A stretch of 64,000 nucleotides of DNA from the NCBI RefSeq assembly GCF_021043605.1, contig NZ_JAJNFB010000005.1, positions 20,358-84,357 of the forward strand, read 5' to 3'. The notes below the pieces were generated by a model. The model worked only from the letters and a program-made list of their open reading frames with translations. It was not told the DNA's origin and did not search any database. Positions 17,683 to 27,203 of the stretch are shown one piece after another. The translations under genes were made by a program, and so were the position numbers. Each line of letters opens with the position of its first letter. The first letter of the stretch is position 1. Origin of the DNA: Borreliella americana (GTDB lineage Bacteria; Spirochaetota; Spirochaetia; Borreliales; Borreliaceae).

Positions 17683-18515
17683 TTTTAATTGTTTTGATAT
17701 TTTTCTTAAATATTTTGGATTTATATCCATTTTTGGAATTTAAAAATGATGAAAAGTTTGCTTTAGTTAAAGATTTTGGTGTATTGGATAATAATAAATT
17801 GAATATTGGAGTAAGGTTAAGGCCCTTGAAAAATACCGTATCTGTTTTTTCCAGTAATTATAAAATTTTATATTCAAAAAATAGTTTAAATAGGGATGGT
17901 AGTATTTTAATCATTTTTGATAATGATCTAAATTTAAATTTAGAGGTTTTTGGGAAGTTTTTTTATAAGCTTGGAAAGATTTTTTTAAAAGATGAAAATA
18001 GTATTATTGATTTAGTAGTTAATGATCCTAGTGCTAAAAAGATTATAAATCCTTTGTTTGTCATCAAAAATAGGAACAATTTAGTTGCTGAGACGGTTTA
18101 TACATTGGGCAGGGTTTTTTTAAAAGGAAAGGGTGATGATGAAAGATTAGAATTGTCAAAAAACACGAATTTAAATGTCGATTCTGGTCAATACAGTCTT
18201 TTGTTATATTTTTATACTCAAAAAGTAGAATCTTTTGAAAATTCTCTTAAAGGAATTTATTATTTTGAAGCTATTTTGAATAATAAAAGCATTCTTCGTT
18301 CAGATTTTCAAAATATTTTTTTGATTAATAATACACACACTTTAGCTCAAGAGAAAAATTATGGATTAGATATTTTGAATATAAAAAAAGATGTAGGATG
18401 TCTTAAGATAAATGATCTTAATTTTGTTAAGGGCAAGAATGAACTTAAAATAAAGTATGGCGATGTTTATGGAAATGAAAAAAAAATAATTTATAGGTTT
18501 AAATTAAATGAATAA
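17679..18515 (+). CDS. Exported hypothetical protein coupled to rsmH
   Basis: This 278-residue protein starts at GTG 17679, overlapping the previous stop by GTGA. A hydrophobic N-terminus (about 2-17) probably acts as a signal peptide. The remainder is strand-rich, ending with a region (about 240-278) of the type K-G-K-N-E-L-K-I-K-Y-G-D-V-Y-G-N-E that looks like an Ig-like fold. No enzyme motif is visible. Equivalent to BB0308. Its last codons overlap the rsmH start by 8 bases, so its translation is tied to the division cluster. Confidence 0.65.
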   Translation: MILIVLIFFLNILDLYPFLEFKNDEKFALVKDFGVLDNNKLNIGVRLRPLKNTVSVFSSNYKILYSKNSLNRDGSILIIFDNDLNLNLEVFGKFFYKLGKIFLKDENSIIDLVVNDPSAKKIINPLFVIKNRNNLVAETVYTLGRVFLKGKGDDERLELSKNTNLNVDSGQYSLLLYFYTQKVESFENSLKGIYYFEAILNNKSILRSDFQNIFLINNTHTLAQEKNYGLDILNIKKDVGCLKINDLNFVKGKNELKIKYGDVYGNEKKIIYRFKLNE

Positions 18516-19398
18516 TAGCGCTTTTCATTTTCCGGTACTTCTTGATGAAATTTGTAAGCTTATAGAAGATTTGCCCGTAAAAAGTGATTCAATATACATT
18601 GATTCTACTCTTGGAGAAGGTGTTCATGCAAAAGCGATTCTTGAGAAATATGATTTTTTAAGTTTGGTTGGAATTGAAAGAGATCCTCAAATTTTAGAAA
18701 GAGCAAAGCAGTTTCTTCTCATTTTTGAAGAGAGAATCACATATTTTAATGATTGGTTTGATAATTTTTTCGTCAATTATCCTTTAAATGTCAAAGCCAA
18801 TTTTATTTTAGTTGATCTTGGTATTTCTATGTTTCATTACAAGGGCAGCAAAAAAGGATTTTCTTTTCTTGAAGATGAACCTTTAGATATGAGACTTTGT
18901 TCTTCTTCTTGTAAAATTAGTGCGGCTGAGATTGTAAACACTTTTAGTAAATATGACCTTGAAGCTTTAATTTATAATTTAAGCAATGAACATTATTCTA
19001 GAAGAATCTCTAAAGCCATTGTAGAATATAGAAAAATTAAAAAAATACAAACCACAAAAGAGTTACAGTCCATAATAAGCAAAGTTTATCCTTTTTCAAA
19101 AGTTAAAATAAATCCAGCTACAAAAACTTTTCAAGCATTAAGAATTTATGTAAATGATGAGCTTACTAGGCTTAAAAGGAGCTTGCCCTTTTGGGTAGAA
19201 AATTTATCCAAAGATGGAATTTTAGCTATTATTACGTTTCATTCAATAGAGGATCGTATTGTAAAGGATTTTTTAAAAAGCTTGAGTAGTGATTTGTATG
19301 CTAGGATCTCAAAAAAGCCTATTTTACCAAATTTTGACGAAATTAAAAAAAACAAACCTTCAAGGAGTGCAAAACTTAGAGTTGTAAAAAAATTATGA
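18508..19398 (+). CDS. rsmH: 16S rRNA m4C1402 methyltransferase RsmH (MraW)
   Basis: This 296-residue protein has Y-I-D-S-T-L-G-E-G-V-H as SAM motif, L-V-D-L-G-I-S, P-L-D-M-R, the N-P-A-T-K-T-F-Q-A-L-R-I block and F-H-S-I-E-D-R-I-V-K near the C-terminus. All are diagnostic of RsmH, which methylates N4 of C1402 in 16S rRNA with RsmI. It is the usual head of the dcw cluster, though mraZ is absent here. It overlaps both neighbours (8 bases upstream, ATGA downstream). The family length is normal (about 300). Confidence 0.93.
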   Translation: MNNSAFHFPVLLDEICKLIEDLPVKSDSIYIDSTLGEGVHAKAILEKYDFLSLVGIERDPQILERAKQFLLIFEERITYFNDWFDNFFVNYPLNVKANFILVDLGISMFHYKGSKKGFSFLEDEPLDMRLCSSSCKISAAEIVNTFSKYDLEALIYNLSNEHYSRRISKAIVEYRKIKKIQTTKELQSIISKVYPFSKVKINPATKTFQALRIYVNDELTRLKRSLPFWVENLSKDGILAIITFHSIEDRIVKDFLKSLSSDLYARISKKPILPNFDEIKKNKPSRSAKLRVVKKL

Positions 19399-19676
19399 AT
19401 AACATAAGTAAGATTGAATTTAAAGTTTATTGTATTTTAATTTTGATACTAACAGTTATATTGTGTTTTAATATTTACCTAAATTTCAGATATGTTGTAA
19501 AGCTTAGGGAATTTAATTATTTAGACAATGAACAGGAAAATATTATTGATGATAATTTAAGATTGCTGACGGTAATATATGAACTTGAAAATATTGATAG
19601 AATAGAGAGTTTTTGTTTTGGAGAATTAAATTTGGAAAAAAAAGCCAATCAAGATATAAATATTTTCGTTGATTAA
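19395..19676 (+). CDS. ftsL: Small bitopic division protein, FtsL-like
   Basis: This 93-residue protein has a short cytoplasmic start, one transmembrane helix (about 9-30) and a short periplasmic segment that can form a coiled coil (about 35-70). FtsL sequences diverge too much for motif proof. The call rests on size, topology and its place between rsmH and murF, with ATGA overlap to rsmH. FtsL pairs with FtsQ/DivIB in the divisome. Equivalent to BB0305. Confidence 0.6.
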   Translation: MNNISKIEFKVYCILILILTVILCFNIYLNFRYVVKLREFNYLDNEQENIIDDNLRLLTVIYELENIDRIESFCFGELNLEKKANQDINIFVD

Positions 19677-19698
19677 AAGATTTTAGAATGAGGTTTTA

Positions 19699-21090
19699 GT
19701 GCGTATAAAGATTAAGGATATTTTAATCTCTTCTAAAGATGTAAAATTTGTAGGGAATATAAAAAATATTGAAAGAGCAGTATCTTTTTATTCGTTAGAT
19801 AGTCGCGAAATAAAGGATGATAATATTAATGGTAGTCTTTATTTTGCATATAAGGGAAATAAAGTAGATGGATTTTCTTTTGTTAAGTATTTAATTGATT
19901 TGGGTGTTAAATGTTTTGTATGCTCAAGAGATCATGAATCTGAGTGTATTAAATATTTAAATGATAATGAAGGGCTAGTTTTTTTGCTTACAAGCAATGT
20001 AATAAAACTTCTTCAAACTTTAGCAGCGTGTTTAATTGAAAAAACAAGCTTTAAAAAAATTGCTATTACAGGTAGCAATGGTAAGACTACAACCAAAGAG
20101 ATGCTTTATAGTATACTTTCAAAGAAATATAAAACTTACAAAACTTGGGGTAATTTAAATTCTGACATTGGGCTTCCTCTTAGTATTTTAAGGGTAGAGG
20201 GCAATGAAGAGTATGCTGTTTTTGAAGTTGGAGTTAGTTATGTTGGAGAAATGGATCTTTTATCTCAAATTTTAAAACCAGAGATTGTTATTATTACGAA
20301 TATAAGCTATGCACATATGCAAGCTTTTAAGGAGCTACAAGCTATTGCTTTTGAAAAGAGCAAAATAATTGGCAAAAACATTGAAATCTTTGTTTCAAAT
20401 GAAATGAACGATTATTGTGTTTATCTTGAAAAAAGAGCAAAAATCGCAAATCCAAATGTTAAAATCGTTTATTTTGATTTTGAAAATCTTAGTATTAAAT
20501 CATTTTCTTTTTTGGAAGGGAAATTTTCTTTTGATTTTATTTACAAAGGGTTTGAATACTCTATTTTATTGCTGGGTCGACATAACATTTTTAATGCAAT
20601 AGGGTGTATTAATTTGGCCTTATTTTTAGGAATGAGAGAAAAAGAGATAAGAGAAGGCCTTATTGAAACTGCTTTTCAAAAGGGTAGGGCAGAAATTTTA
20701 ACAAAAAATGGATATTTAATTTTAAATGATTCTTATAATGGCAATATGGGTTCTTTTATGGCCTTAAAAAATATGATTTTAGATCTTGATATCCAAAACA
20801 AAAAATTTATAGTTCTTGGGTCTTTTAAAGAGCTTGGAGAATTTTCATACAAAACTCACAAAGATTTAATTCAAGAAGCTGTTTCAATGAATTTTGATAA
20901 AATTTTTCTAATTGGCGAAGAATTTTTAGATGTTAGGGATTCTGAGAATTTAGTTAAAAAGTATTTATATTACTTTAGCGAGTTTGATAAATTTATTGAT
21001 TTTTTTTTAAAAAGCTTGGAGCCTTCAGTTTTTATTGTCATTAAAGGCTCAAGGTTTAACAGGCTTGAGAGAATTTTAAATTATATTTAG
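19699..21090 (+). CDS. murF: UDP-MurNAc-tripeptide:D-Ala-D-Ala ligase MurF
   Basis: This 463-residue protein starts at GTG 19699, preceded by TGAGG. It has the Mur ligase layout: an N-terminal UDP-binding domain with S-L-D-S-R-E, a central ATPase with G-S-N-G-K-T-T-T-K-E-M, the F-E-V-G strand and R-H-N-I-F-N-A, and a C-terminal domain with N-D-S-Y-N-G-N. MurF adds the terminal dipeptide to the peptidoglycan precursor in the cytoplasm. The absence of the substrate-Lys carbamylation loop of MurD/E type and the length support MurF. mraY follows 17 bases later. Confidence 0.92.
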   Translation: MRIKIKDILISSKDVKFVGNIKNIERAVSFYSLDSREIKDDNINGSLYFAYKGNKVDGFSFVKYLIDLGVKCFVCSRDHESECIKYLNDNEGLVFLLTSNVIKLLQTLAACLIEKTSFKKIAITGSNGKTTTKEMLYSILSKKYKTYKTWGNLNSDIGLPLSILRVEGNEEYAVFEVGVSYVGEMDLLSQILKPEIVIITNISYAHMQAFKELQAIAFEKSKIIGKNIEIFVSNEMNDYCVYLEKRAKIANPNVKIVYFDFENLSIKSFSFLEGKFSFDFIYKGFEYSILLLGRHNIFNAIGCINLALFLGMREKEIREGLIETAFQKGRAEILTKNGYLILNDSYNGNMGSFMALKNMILDLDIQNKKFIVLGSFKELGEFSYKTHKDLIQEAVSMNFDKIFLIGEEFLDVRDSENLVKKYLYYFSEFDKFIDFFLKSLEPSVFIVIKGSRFNRLERILNYI

Positions 21091-21107
21091 ATGATAATGA
21101 GGTTTTT

Positions 21108-22163
21108 ATGTTTTACCTTTTAGGTTTGCGTTTACTCAAATACATTACCTTTAGAATGGCTTATGCTACAATTTTTGCATTTTTGCTTTCTTTGATTATG
21201 GGCCCTTATATTATTTTAAGGCTAAAAAAATTAAGAGCCGATCAGATTTTAAGAGAAGATGGTCCTAAAAGACATTTGAGCGAAAAAGCAGGAATTCCTA
21301 CCATGGGAGGCATTCTTATTTTTTTTTGTGTTTTTATCTCTTTAGTATTTTGGAGCAACATTTTAAATGTTTATTTTTTGATCATGGTTTTTGTTATGTT
21401 TGGATTTGCTTTTTTGGGCTTTATAGATGATTTTTTGAAAATTAAAAAGAAAACCTCAGATGGACTTAAAGCTCGATTTAAGATTTATGGACAAGTAATA
21501 TTTTCTTTTTTTTCTGTTGGTATTTTATATTATTTTGGTAGTAAGCATGTTAGTATAATATATTTTCCCTTTATTAAATCTTTTCAAATAGATTTGGGGT
21601 TATTTTACATTCCTTTTGGCATGTTTATTTTAATTTCTGCTTCTAATTCTTTTAATTTGACAGATGGGCTTGATGGACTTGCAATTGGATTGAGCATAGT
21701 TATAACAGGGGCTTTAATAATAATTGCTTATCTTACAAGCAGGGCTGATTTTGCAGCTTATTTGCATATTCCAAATATTAAAGGTTCTGAAGAGCTTGTA
21801 ATATTTCTTGGGGCTTTGCTTGGGGGTAGTTTTGGATTTTTATGGTTTAATGCCTATCCTGCAAAAATTATGATGGGAGATACGGGCAGTCTGGCTTTGG
21901 GAGCCATTCTTGGAATGGCATCTTTGATTTTAAAAAGCGAAATACTTTTTTCTATTCTTGCAGGTGTTTTTATTATTGAAACTATGTCTGTAATTATTCA
22001 AGTTTTGGTTTACAAAAAGACCAAAAAAAGAGTATTTAAAATGGCACCACTTCACCATCATTTTGAAGAACTTGGGTGGTCTGAAATGCAAGTCGTTATT
22101 AGATTTTGGATAATAGGGTTAATATTTGCTATAATTGCTTTAAGCACGATAAAAATCAGATAA
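21108..22163 (+). CDS. mraY: Phospho-MurNAc-pentapeptide transferase MraY
   Basis: This 351-residue protein has about 10 membrane helices. The family motifs are all visible: G-P-K-R-H-L-S-E-K-A-G-I-P-T-M-G-G (about 52-68), the acidic D-D-F-L-K-I-K-K-K-T cytoplasmic site, N-L-T-D-G-L-D-G-L-A, G-D-T-G-S-L-A-L-G and P-L-H-H-H-F-E. It transfers phospho-MurNAc-pentapeptide to undecaprenyl phosphate to make lipid I at the inner membrane. A TGAGG ribosome site precedes the ATG. It depends on the lipid carrier that uppP (right edge) recycles. Confidence 0.95.
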   Translation: MFYLLGLRLLKYITFRMAYATIFAFLLSLIMGPYIILRLKKLRADQILREDGPKRHLSEKAGIPTMGGILIFFCVFISLVFWSNILNVYFLIMVFVMFGFAFLGFIDDFLKIKKKTSDGLKARFKIYGQVIFSFFSVGILYYFGSKHVSIIYFPFIKSFQIDLGLFYIPFGMFILISASNSFNLTDGLDGLAIGLSIVITGALIIIAYLTSRADFAAYLHIPNIKGSEELVIFLGALLGGSFGFLWFNAYPAKIMMGDTGSLALGAILGMASLILKSEILFSILAGVFIIETMSVIIQVLVYKKTKKRVFKMAPLHHHFEELGWSEMQVVIRFWIIGLIFAIIALSTIKIR

Positions 22164-22169
22164 TTTATT

Positions 22170-23264
22170 ATGGTTATAGAGATAAATTCACTTAGGACAT
22201 GTTATTTGCTTGTTTTGCTGCTATTGGTAGCCTATGGCCTTGTAGTTTTTTATACTTCTTCCTTTTTCTTAAGCTTAGAATTGACAGGTAATCCAAATTT
22301 TTTGTTTTTCACAAGACTTAATTATCTTTTTTTAAGTTTTATAGTTTTTCTTGTTTTTGAGAGAATTTCTTTAAATTTTTTAAAAAAATCAATATTTCCT
22401 GTATTGATTATAACTCTTTTTTTAATTATGGCAACTTTTTTATCTCCAAGTATTTCTGGAGCAAAGAGATGGATATTCTTTCGGGGTGTTAGTATTCAAC
22501 CTTCTGAGATTTTTAAAATATCTTTTACTATTTATCTTTCAGCTTATTTGAGCAAGTTTGACCCAAGAAAAAACAATAGTATTTCATACTGGGTAAAGCC
22601 AATGTTGATTTTTTCAATTTTTTGGGTGTTAATAATTTTGCAAAACGATTACTCAACAGCTATTTATTTTGCTATTCTTTTTTTTATTGTTTTGTTTGTT
22701 TCTAATATGGCATTTAGCTATGTTTTTGCTATTGTGATTACTTTTTTGCCAGTTTCTGCTATATTCTTGATGCTTGAGCCTTATAGAGTTTCTAGAATTT
22801 TTGCCTTTCTCAATCCTTACGACGATCCTTCTGGTAAAGGTTACCAGATAATAGCATCTCTTAATGCTTTAAAAAGTGGAGGAATTTTAGGTAAAGGACT
22901 GGGAATGGGAGAGGTAAAGCTTGGAAAACTACCAGAGGCTAATTCAGATTTTATTTTTTCAGTTCTTGGAGAAGAATTGGGATTTTTAGGTATTTTGTTT
23001 GCCATAAGTTTGTTTTTTTTGTTTTTTTACTTTGGTTATTTTATAGCTATTAATTCTAATAGTAGGTTTAAATTTTTTATTGCATTTATTTCAAGTCTTG
23101 CAATTTTTCTTCAAAGTATAATGAACATTTTAATTGCAATTGGTCTTTTGCCTCCCACAGGGATAAATTTACCGTTTTTTTCATCTGGGGGATCTTCTAT
23201 TATTGTTACCATGGCACTGTCTGGCCTTATTTCAAATGTTTCAAAAAATTTAAGTAATAATTGA
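22170..23264 (+). CDS. ftsW: SEDS-family septal peptidoglycan polymerase FtsW
   Basis: This 364-residue protein has about 10 membrane helices and the SEDS landmarks: G-A-K-R-W-I, Q-P-S-E-I-F-K near the middle, R-I-x-A-F-L-N-P-Y-D-D-P-S-G-K-G-Y-Q, S-L-N-A-L-K-S-G-G and the F-S-V-L-G-E-E-L-G-F segment. FtsW polymerises lipid II at the septum with a class B PBP. The partner ftsI is not in this cluster. Its location between mraY and ftsQ favours FtsW over RodA. Confidence 0.9.
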   Translation: MVIEINSLRTCYLLVLLLLVAYGLVVFYTSSFFLSLELTGNPNFLFFTRLNYLFLSFIVFLVFERISLNFLKKSIFPVLIITLFLIMATFLSPSISGAKRWIFFRGVSIQPSEIFKISFTIYLSAYLSKFDPRKNNSISYWVKPMLIFSIFWVLIILQNDYSTAIYFAILFFIVLFVSNMAFSYVFAIVITFLPVSAIFLMLEPYRVSRIFAFLNPYDDPSGKGYQIIASLNALKSGGILGKGLGMGEVKLGKLPEANSDFIFSVLGEELGFLGILFAISLFFLFFYFGYFIAINSNSRFKFFIAFISSLAIFLQSIMNILIAIGLLPPTGINLPFFSSGGSSIIVTMALSGLISNVSKNLSNN

Positions 23265-23298
23265 TGAATTTTTTTAGTAGTGTAAATTGAATTAGGTT

Positions 23299-24042
23299 AT
23301 GATTTTTGAGAGAAAATTTTTAATTAAGTATATATATTTCTTGACGTCTTTAATTTTTTTTGAAATAATGGTTATTATTTTTGCATCTCCTTGTTTTTTG
23401 ATTAGGTATATTAGTATCAATAATGATATTTCTCTTTCTAAAGAGGATATAATCAAGATTTCAGGAATCAAGCCCAATACATATTATCATAATGCTGATG
23501 TTAGAATATATGAGGAGAATCTTAAAAAAGATTTAAGGGTGAAGAGTGTTAAAGTTAATCTTAAGTTTCCTAATAAAATTAATATTAAAATAGAGAAAAG
23601 AATACCCATTGCTGTTGCTTTAGAAAACGTAAATGGTAATATTACTTATTATTGTATTGCATCAGATGGTGTAATTTTGGAAAAAAGTAAACATTTAATT
23701 TATGATTTACCTATAATTAGCGGATTAGTTTTAAATGACAATAATGTAGGAGATTTTCTAGAGGATAGAATGCTTAATATTGTAAGAGGCCTTGATTATC
23801 TTAAAATAAATCAAAAATATTTGTATAATTTAGTATCAGAGGTCAATTTTTTAAAATTGAATTTTTATGATTATAATGTAATTTTGTATATTAAAAGTAT
23901 TTATAATAAAATATTGATAACAGTTGATATGAATTTAATGGATGTGATGCATAAAGTGTTTCTTGCAGTTAATTTACTTAAAGGAAAACCCAGCGTTATA
24001 GATTTAAGAAGTGGTGATATCATTTTATTAGGAGAAAGTTAG
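23299..24042 (+). CDS. ftsQ: Division protein FtsQ/DivIB
   Basis: This 247-residue bitopic protein has a transmembrane helix (about 10-33), a POTRA-like domain (about 40-105, with I-S-I-N-N-D, K-V-N-L-K-F-P-N-K-I-N-I-K-I and E-K-R-I-P-I-A) and a beta domain beyond. It lies between ftsW and ftsA, as usual, and shares its last base with the GTG of ftsA. It links the early Z ring to septal synthesis through FtsL/FtsB-type partners. Old B31 annotation was divIB. Confidence 0.85.
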   Translation: MIFERKFLIKYIYFLTSLIFFEIMVIIFASPCFLIRYISINNDISLSKEDIIKISGIKPNTYYHNADVRIYEENLKKDLRVKSVKVNLKFPNKINIKIEKRIPIAVALENVNGNITYYCIASDGVILEKSKHLIYDLPIISGLVLNDNNVGDFLEDRMLNIVRGLDYLKINQKYLYNLVSEVNFLKLNFYDYNVILYIKSIYNKILITVDMNLMDVMHKVFLAVNLLKGKPSVIDLRSGDIILLGES

Positions 24043-25283
24043 TGTCTAGGAATTTGATAGTAGGTTTAGATGTTGGAACTTCGAAAATTTGTACTGTTGT
24101 TGCCGAGGTAAATTTAAATGATCAATTAGAAATAGTTGGAATAGGCACTAGTATATCAAGAGGAGTTAGGAAGGGAGTTTTAATAAACATTGAGGCGGCT
24201 CTTGATTCAATATCTAATTCTATTGAGGCTGCAGAGCTCATCTCAGGATGTGATATTACATCGCTTTCAGTTTCTATGTCTGGAAGTAGTGTTGAGGGGA
24301 CTAATTCGCGAGGTGTTGTTGCAATAAATTCAAGAACAAGAGAAATTAACGAAGAAGATGTTGAAAGGGTAATAGAAGCAGCAAAGGCAATTGTTATTCC
24401 AATGGATAGAGAAATTCTTCATGTTATTCCTCAAGAATTTATTGTAGATGGAATACCCCATATAAAAAATCCAATAGACATGATGGGTATTCGTCTTGAA
24501 GGAGAGGTTCATATTATTACAGGATCTAGTTCTTCTAGTCAGAATTTAGTCAGATGCGTAAATAGAGCTGGCTTTGCTGTTGATGAGGTTGTTCTTGGGA
24601 GTCTAGCTTCATCTTATGCAACTCTTTCTAAAGAAGAGCGTGAGATGGGGGTTTTGTTTATTGATATGGGCAAAGGGACAACAGATATTATTCTTTATAT
24701 TGATGGTTCTCCTTATTATACAGGTGTAATTCCTATTGGTGTTAATAGAGTGACTCTTGATATTGCGCAAGTTTGGAAGGTTCCTGAGGATGTTGCTGAA
24801 AATATTAAAATAACAGCGGGCATTGCTCATCCGTCTATTCTTGAGAGTCAAATGGAAACCGTAATTATTCCAAATCTTGGAACTCGACCTCCTCAAGAGA
24901 AAAGTAGAAAAGAGTTGTCTGTAATAATTAATTCAAGACTGAGAGAAATTTTTGAAATGATGAGAGTGGAAATACTTAAGCGCGGACTTTATAATAAAAT
25001 TAATGGCGGGATAGTTTTAACAGGTGGAGGAGCTTTATTCCCAGGTATTTCTAATTTAATAGAAGAAGTATTTAATTATCCTGCAAGAATAGGTTTGCCA
25101 ATGAGTATTAATGGAATTGGAGAAGAGCATATAGATCCCAAGTTTTCTTCAGCTCTTGGTCTTGTTCTTTATAAGCATGAGCAGCAAAAATTCAATAAAT
25201 TAAAGAAGGTAAGCAGTAAAGTTAAAAGAAAAAATAAAATATCTTCAAAGTTGAAAGGTTGGTTTTTGAAAGAATGGTTTTGA
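24042..25283 (+). CDS. ftsA: Cell division protein FtsA
   Basis: This 413-residue actin-like ATPase starts at GTG 24042. Visible motifs are G-L-D-V-G-T-S-K-I near the N-terminus, the SHS2/1C domain (about 85-160), L-F-I-D-M-G-K-G-T-T-D-I as phosphate 2, and G-G-I-V-L-T-G-G-G-A as adenosine motif. The basic C-terminus ends in an amphipathic segment (G-W-F-L-K-E-W-F) that fits the membrane-targeting helix. It anchors FtsZ filaments to the inner membrane. Confidence 0.95.
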   Translation: MSRNLIVGLDVGTSKICTVVAEVNLNDQLEIVGIGTSISRGVRKGVLINIEAALDSISNSIEAAELISGCDITSLSVSMSGSSVEGTNSRGVVAINSRTREINEEDVERVIEAAKAIVIPMDREILHVIPQEFIVDGIPHIKNPIDMMGIRLEGEVHIITGSSSSSQNLVRCVNRAGFAVDEVVLGSLASSYATLSKEEREMGVLFIDMGKGTTDIILYIDGSPYYTGVIPIGVNRVTLDIAQVWKVPEDVAENIKITAGIAHPSILESQMETVIIPNLGTRPPQEKSRKELSVIINSRLREIFEMMRVEILKRGLYNKINGGIVLTGGGALFPGISNLIEEVFNYPARIGLPMSINGIGEEHIDPKFSSALGLVLYKHEQQKFNKLKKVSSKVKRKNKISSKLKGWFLKEWF

Positions 25284-25304
25284 CCAATCATGGAGGAAGC
25301 GTTA

Positions 25305-26504
25305 ATGAAAGATTATAATATGATTGATAGCCATACAAGAAGATTTGATTCTACTACAAATCCTACAATTCTTAAGGTGATTGGTGCAGGCGGAGGAGGT
25401 AGTAATGCTGTTAATCGTATGATTGAATATGGAGTAAGAGATGTTGAATTTATTGTGGCCAATACTGATCTTCAGGCTCTTCAAACTTCTATTGCTCCTA
25501 TAAAAATTGCCCTTGGAGCAAAAGTTACAGCAGGTCTTGGTGCTGGGGGAAAGCCTGAGATTGGACAAGCCGCAGCAGAGGAAGACATAGATGTTATACG
25601 AAACCATCTTTCTGGTGCCGATATGGTTTTTATTACTGCTGGCATGGGAGGTGGAACAGGAACCGGAGCAGCTCCAGTTATTGCGCAAGTTGCAAAAGAG
25701 CTTGGTATTTTAACAGTTGGAGTTGTAACAAAGCCTTTTAAGTTTGAAGGTCCTAAGAAGTTGAGGCTTGCCGAGCAAGGAATAAATAACTTAAGAAAGT
25801 CTGTAGATACATTGATTATTATTCCAAATCAAAAGCTTTTAACTGTTGTTGACAAAAGGACTACCATTAAAGATGCTTTTAAGCGCGCAGATGATGTTCT
25901 TAGAATGGGTGTTCAAGGAATTGCAGGGCTTATTATTGAGCACGGAGAGGTTAATATTGATTTTGCTGATGTTAAAAGCATTATGCAAGGTCAAGGTGAT
26001 GCTTTAATGGGAATAGGATATGGTAAGGGCGAAAATAGAGCTGTTGATGCTGCAACTTCTGCTATTAGTAATCCACTACTTGAGGAAGTTCGTATTGAGG
26101 GGTCTAAGGGGCTTCTTGTTAATGTTACTGGTGGAGATGATTTTTCATTGCTTGAACTTGAAGAGATTATGGGGATAATCACAGTTAGTGTTGATGATGA
26201 GGCTACTGTAATATATGGTCATGCTATTAATTCAAATCTTGAAGATGAGATTTACGTTACAGTTGTTGCTACGGGTTTTGCATCTAAAAAGCAAAAAGAA
26301 ATGCCTAGTGCACCAGAAAATAATACTTTAAGTTCTAAAGAGTTTGATACCTTAATGTCAGGCAATCAAAATGTTTCTTCTGGATCTTATGAGCAACAAG
26401 ATTCTTCTTTTGCGGCAAAGACAAAAAATGTTAATTATTTTGATGATGATATTGATGTTCCAACATTTCTTAGAAATTTAAACAAAAAGAGTAGCGATGA
26501 TTAG
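25305..26504 (+). CDS. ftsZ: Cell division GTPase FtsZ
   Basis: ATG 25305 is chosen because GGAGGA (25292-25297) sits 7 bases before it. An in-frame ATG at 25290 would place that site inside the gene and add 5 residues. The product has 399 residues with [10 protein letters not shown], the tubulin signature G-G-G-T-G-T-G-A-A, the T7 region with N-I-D-F-A-D-V, a variable linker (about 310-375) and the C-terminal peptide [10 protein letters not shown] that binds FtsA. It polymerises into the Z ring. ftsA precedes it and a TPR lipoprotein gene abuts its stop. Confidence 0.96.
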   Translation: MKDYNMIDSHTRRFDSTTNPTILKVIGAGGGGSNAVNRMIEYGVRDVEFIVANTDLQALQTSIAPIKIALGAKVTAGLGAGGKPEIGQAAAEEDIDVIRNHLSGADMVFITAGMGGGTGTGAAPVIAQVAKELGILTVGVVTKPFKFEGPKKLRLAEQGINNLRKSVDTLIIIPNQKLLTVVDKRTTIKDAFKRADDVLRMGVQGIAGLIIEHGEVNIDFADVKSIMQGQGDALMGIGYGKGENRAVDAATSAISNPLLEEVRIEGSKGLLVNVTGGDDFSLLELEEIMGIITVSVDDEATVIYGHAINSNLEDEIYVTVVATGFASKKQKEMPSAPENNTLSSKEFDTLMSGNQNVSSGSYEQQDSSFAAKTKNVNYFDDDIDVPTFLRNLNKKSSDD

Positions 26505-27197
26505 ATGAAAATTTTGCCGTTAATAATTCTTTTTAATTTATTTTTATCTTGTGGTAGTGAATCTAAAGAGAAGTCAAATCTTGGACTTAGATTAAGAGAA
26601 TTGGAAATTGCGGGTGGTGGATCTGAATCTAAGATTGAGGTTTATAAAGAATTTATTGAAAAAGAAGATAAAAATATTTTAAAGATAGTTAATTCTATTG
26701 ATAAAAAATCTAGATTTTTTAATTTGATTGGTCTTGAATTTTTTAAGCTTGGTCAGTACGGACCTGCTATTGAATATTTTGCTAAAAATTTAGAAATCAA
26801 TCCCGATAATTATTTATCTCATTTTTATATAGGTGTTGCTTCTTATAATTTAGCTAAAAATTTAAGAGTAAAAGATGAAGTTGAAAAATACATAATTCTT
26901 GCTGAAAATTCTTTTTTAAAATCACTTTCAATTAGAGATGATTTTAAAGATTCTCTTTTTGCCATTTCTAATATGTATGTATATGATCTTGACAAACAAC
27001 TTGAAGCTAAAAATTATTTAAATAAACTTGATGATATGGGTGAGGACTATTTTGAGTTTTTAATGTTAAGAGGTGCAAATTATTATTCGCTAGGTGATCT
27101 TGGTAATGCTATATTGTTTTATGATAAAGCCAGTAAAAAGGCTTCAACTGAAGAGCAAAAAGAGGGTGTTTCTAGGATCATGAGTAATTTGAAGTAA
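26505..27197 (+). CDS. TPR lipoprotein following ftsZ
   Basis: This 230-residue protein has a lipoprotein signal ending L-F-L-S-C (Cys16) and two or three TPR units (about 70-215, including the Y-G-P-A-I-E-Y-F-A-K-N-L-E-I-N-P repeat and L-G-N-A-I-L-F-Y-D-K-A-S). The ATG touches the ftsZ stop with no gap, so it is probably in the division operon. Equivalent to BB0298. The function is unknown; an envelope scaffold is inferred. Confidence 0.75.
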   Translation: MKILPLIILFNLFLSCGSESKEKSNLGLRLRELEIAGGGSESKIEVYKEFIEKEDKNILKIVNSIDKKSRFFNLIGLEFFKLGQYGPAIEYFAKNLEINPDNYLSHFYIGVASYNLAKNLRVKDEVEKYIILAENSFLKSLSIRDDFKDSLFAISNMYVYDLDKQLEAKNYLNKLDDMGEDYFEFLMLRGANYYSLGDLGNAILFYDKASKKASTEEQKEGVSRIMSNLK

Positions 27198-27203
27198 TTA
27201 TTT

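Noticed and set aside
25290..25304. Upstream ATG of ftsZ as the start
   Set aside because: The GGAGGA ribosome site would then lie inside the gene; it is ideally spaced for ATG 25305.
24330..25688. Minus-strand frames across ftsA and ftsZ
   Set aside because: They are shadows of strongly conserved genes, with Cys/Asn/Ser-rich nonsense composition and no start context.
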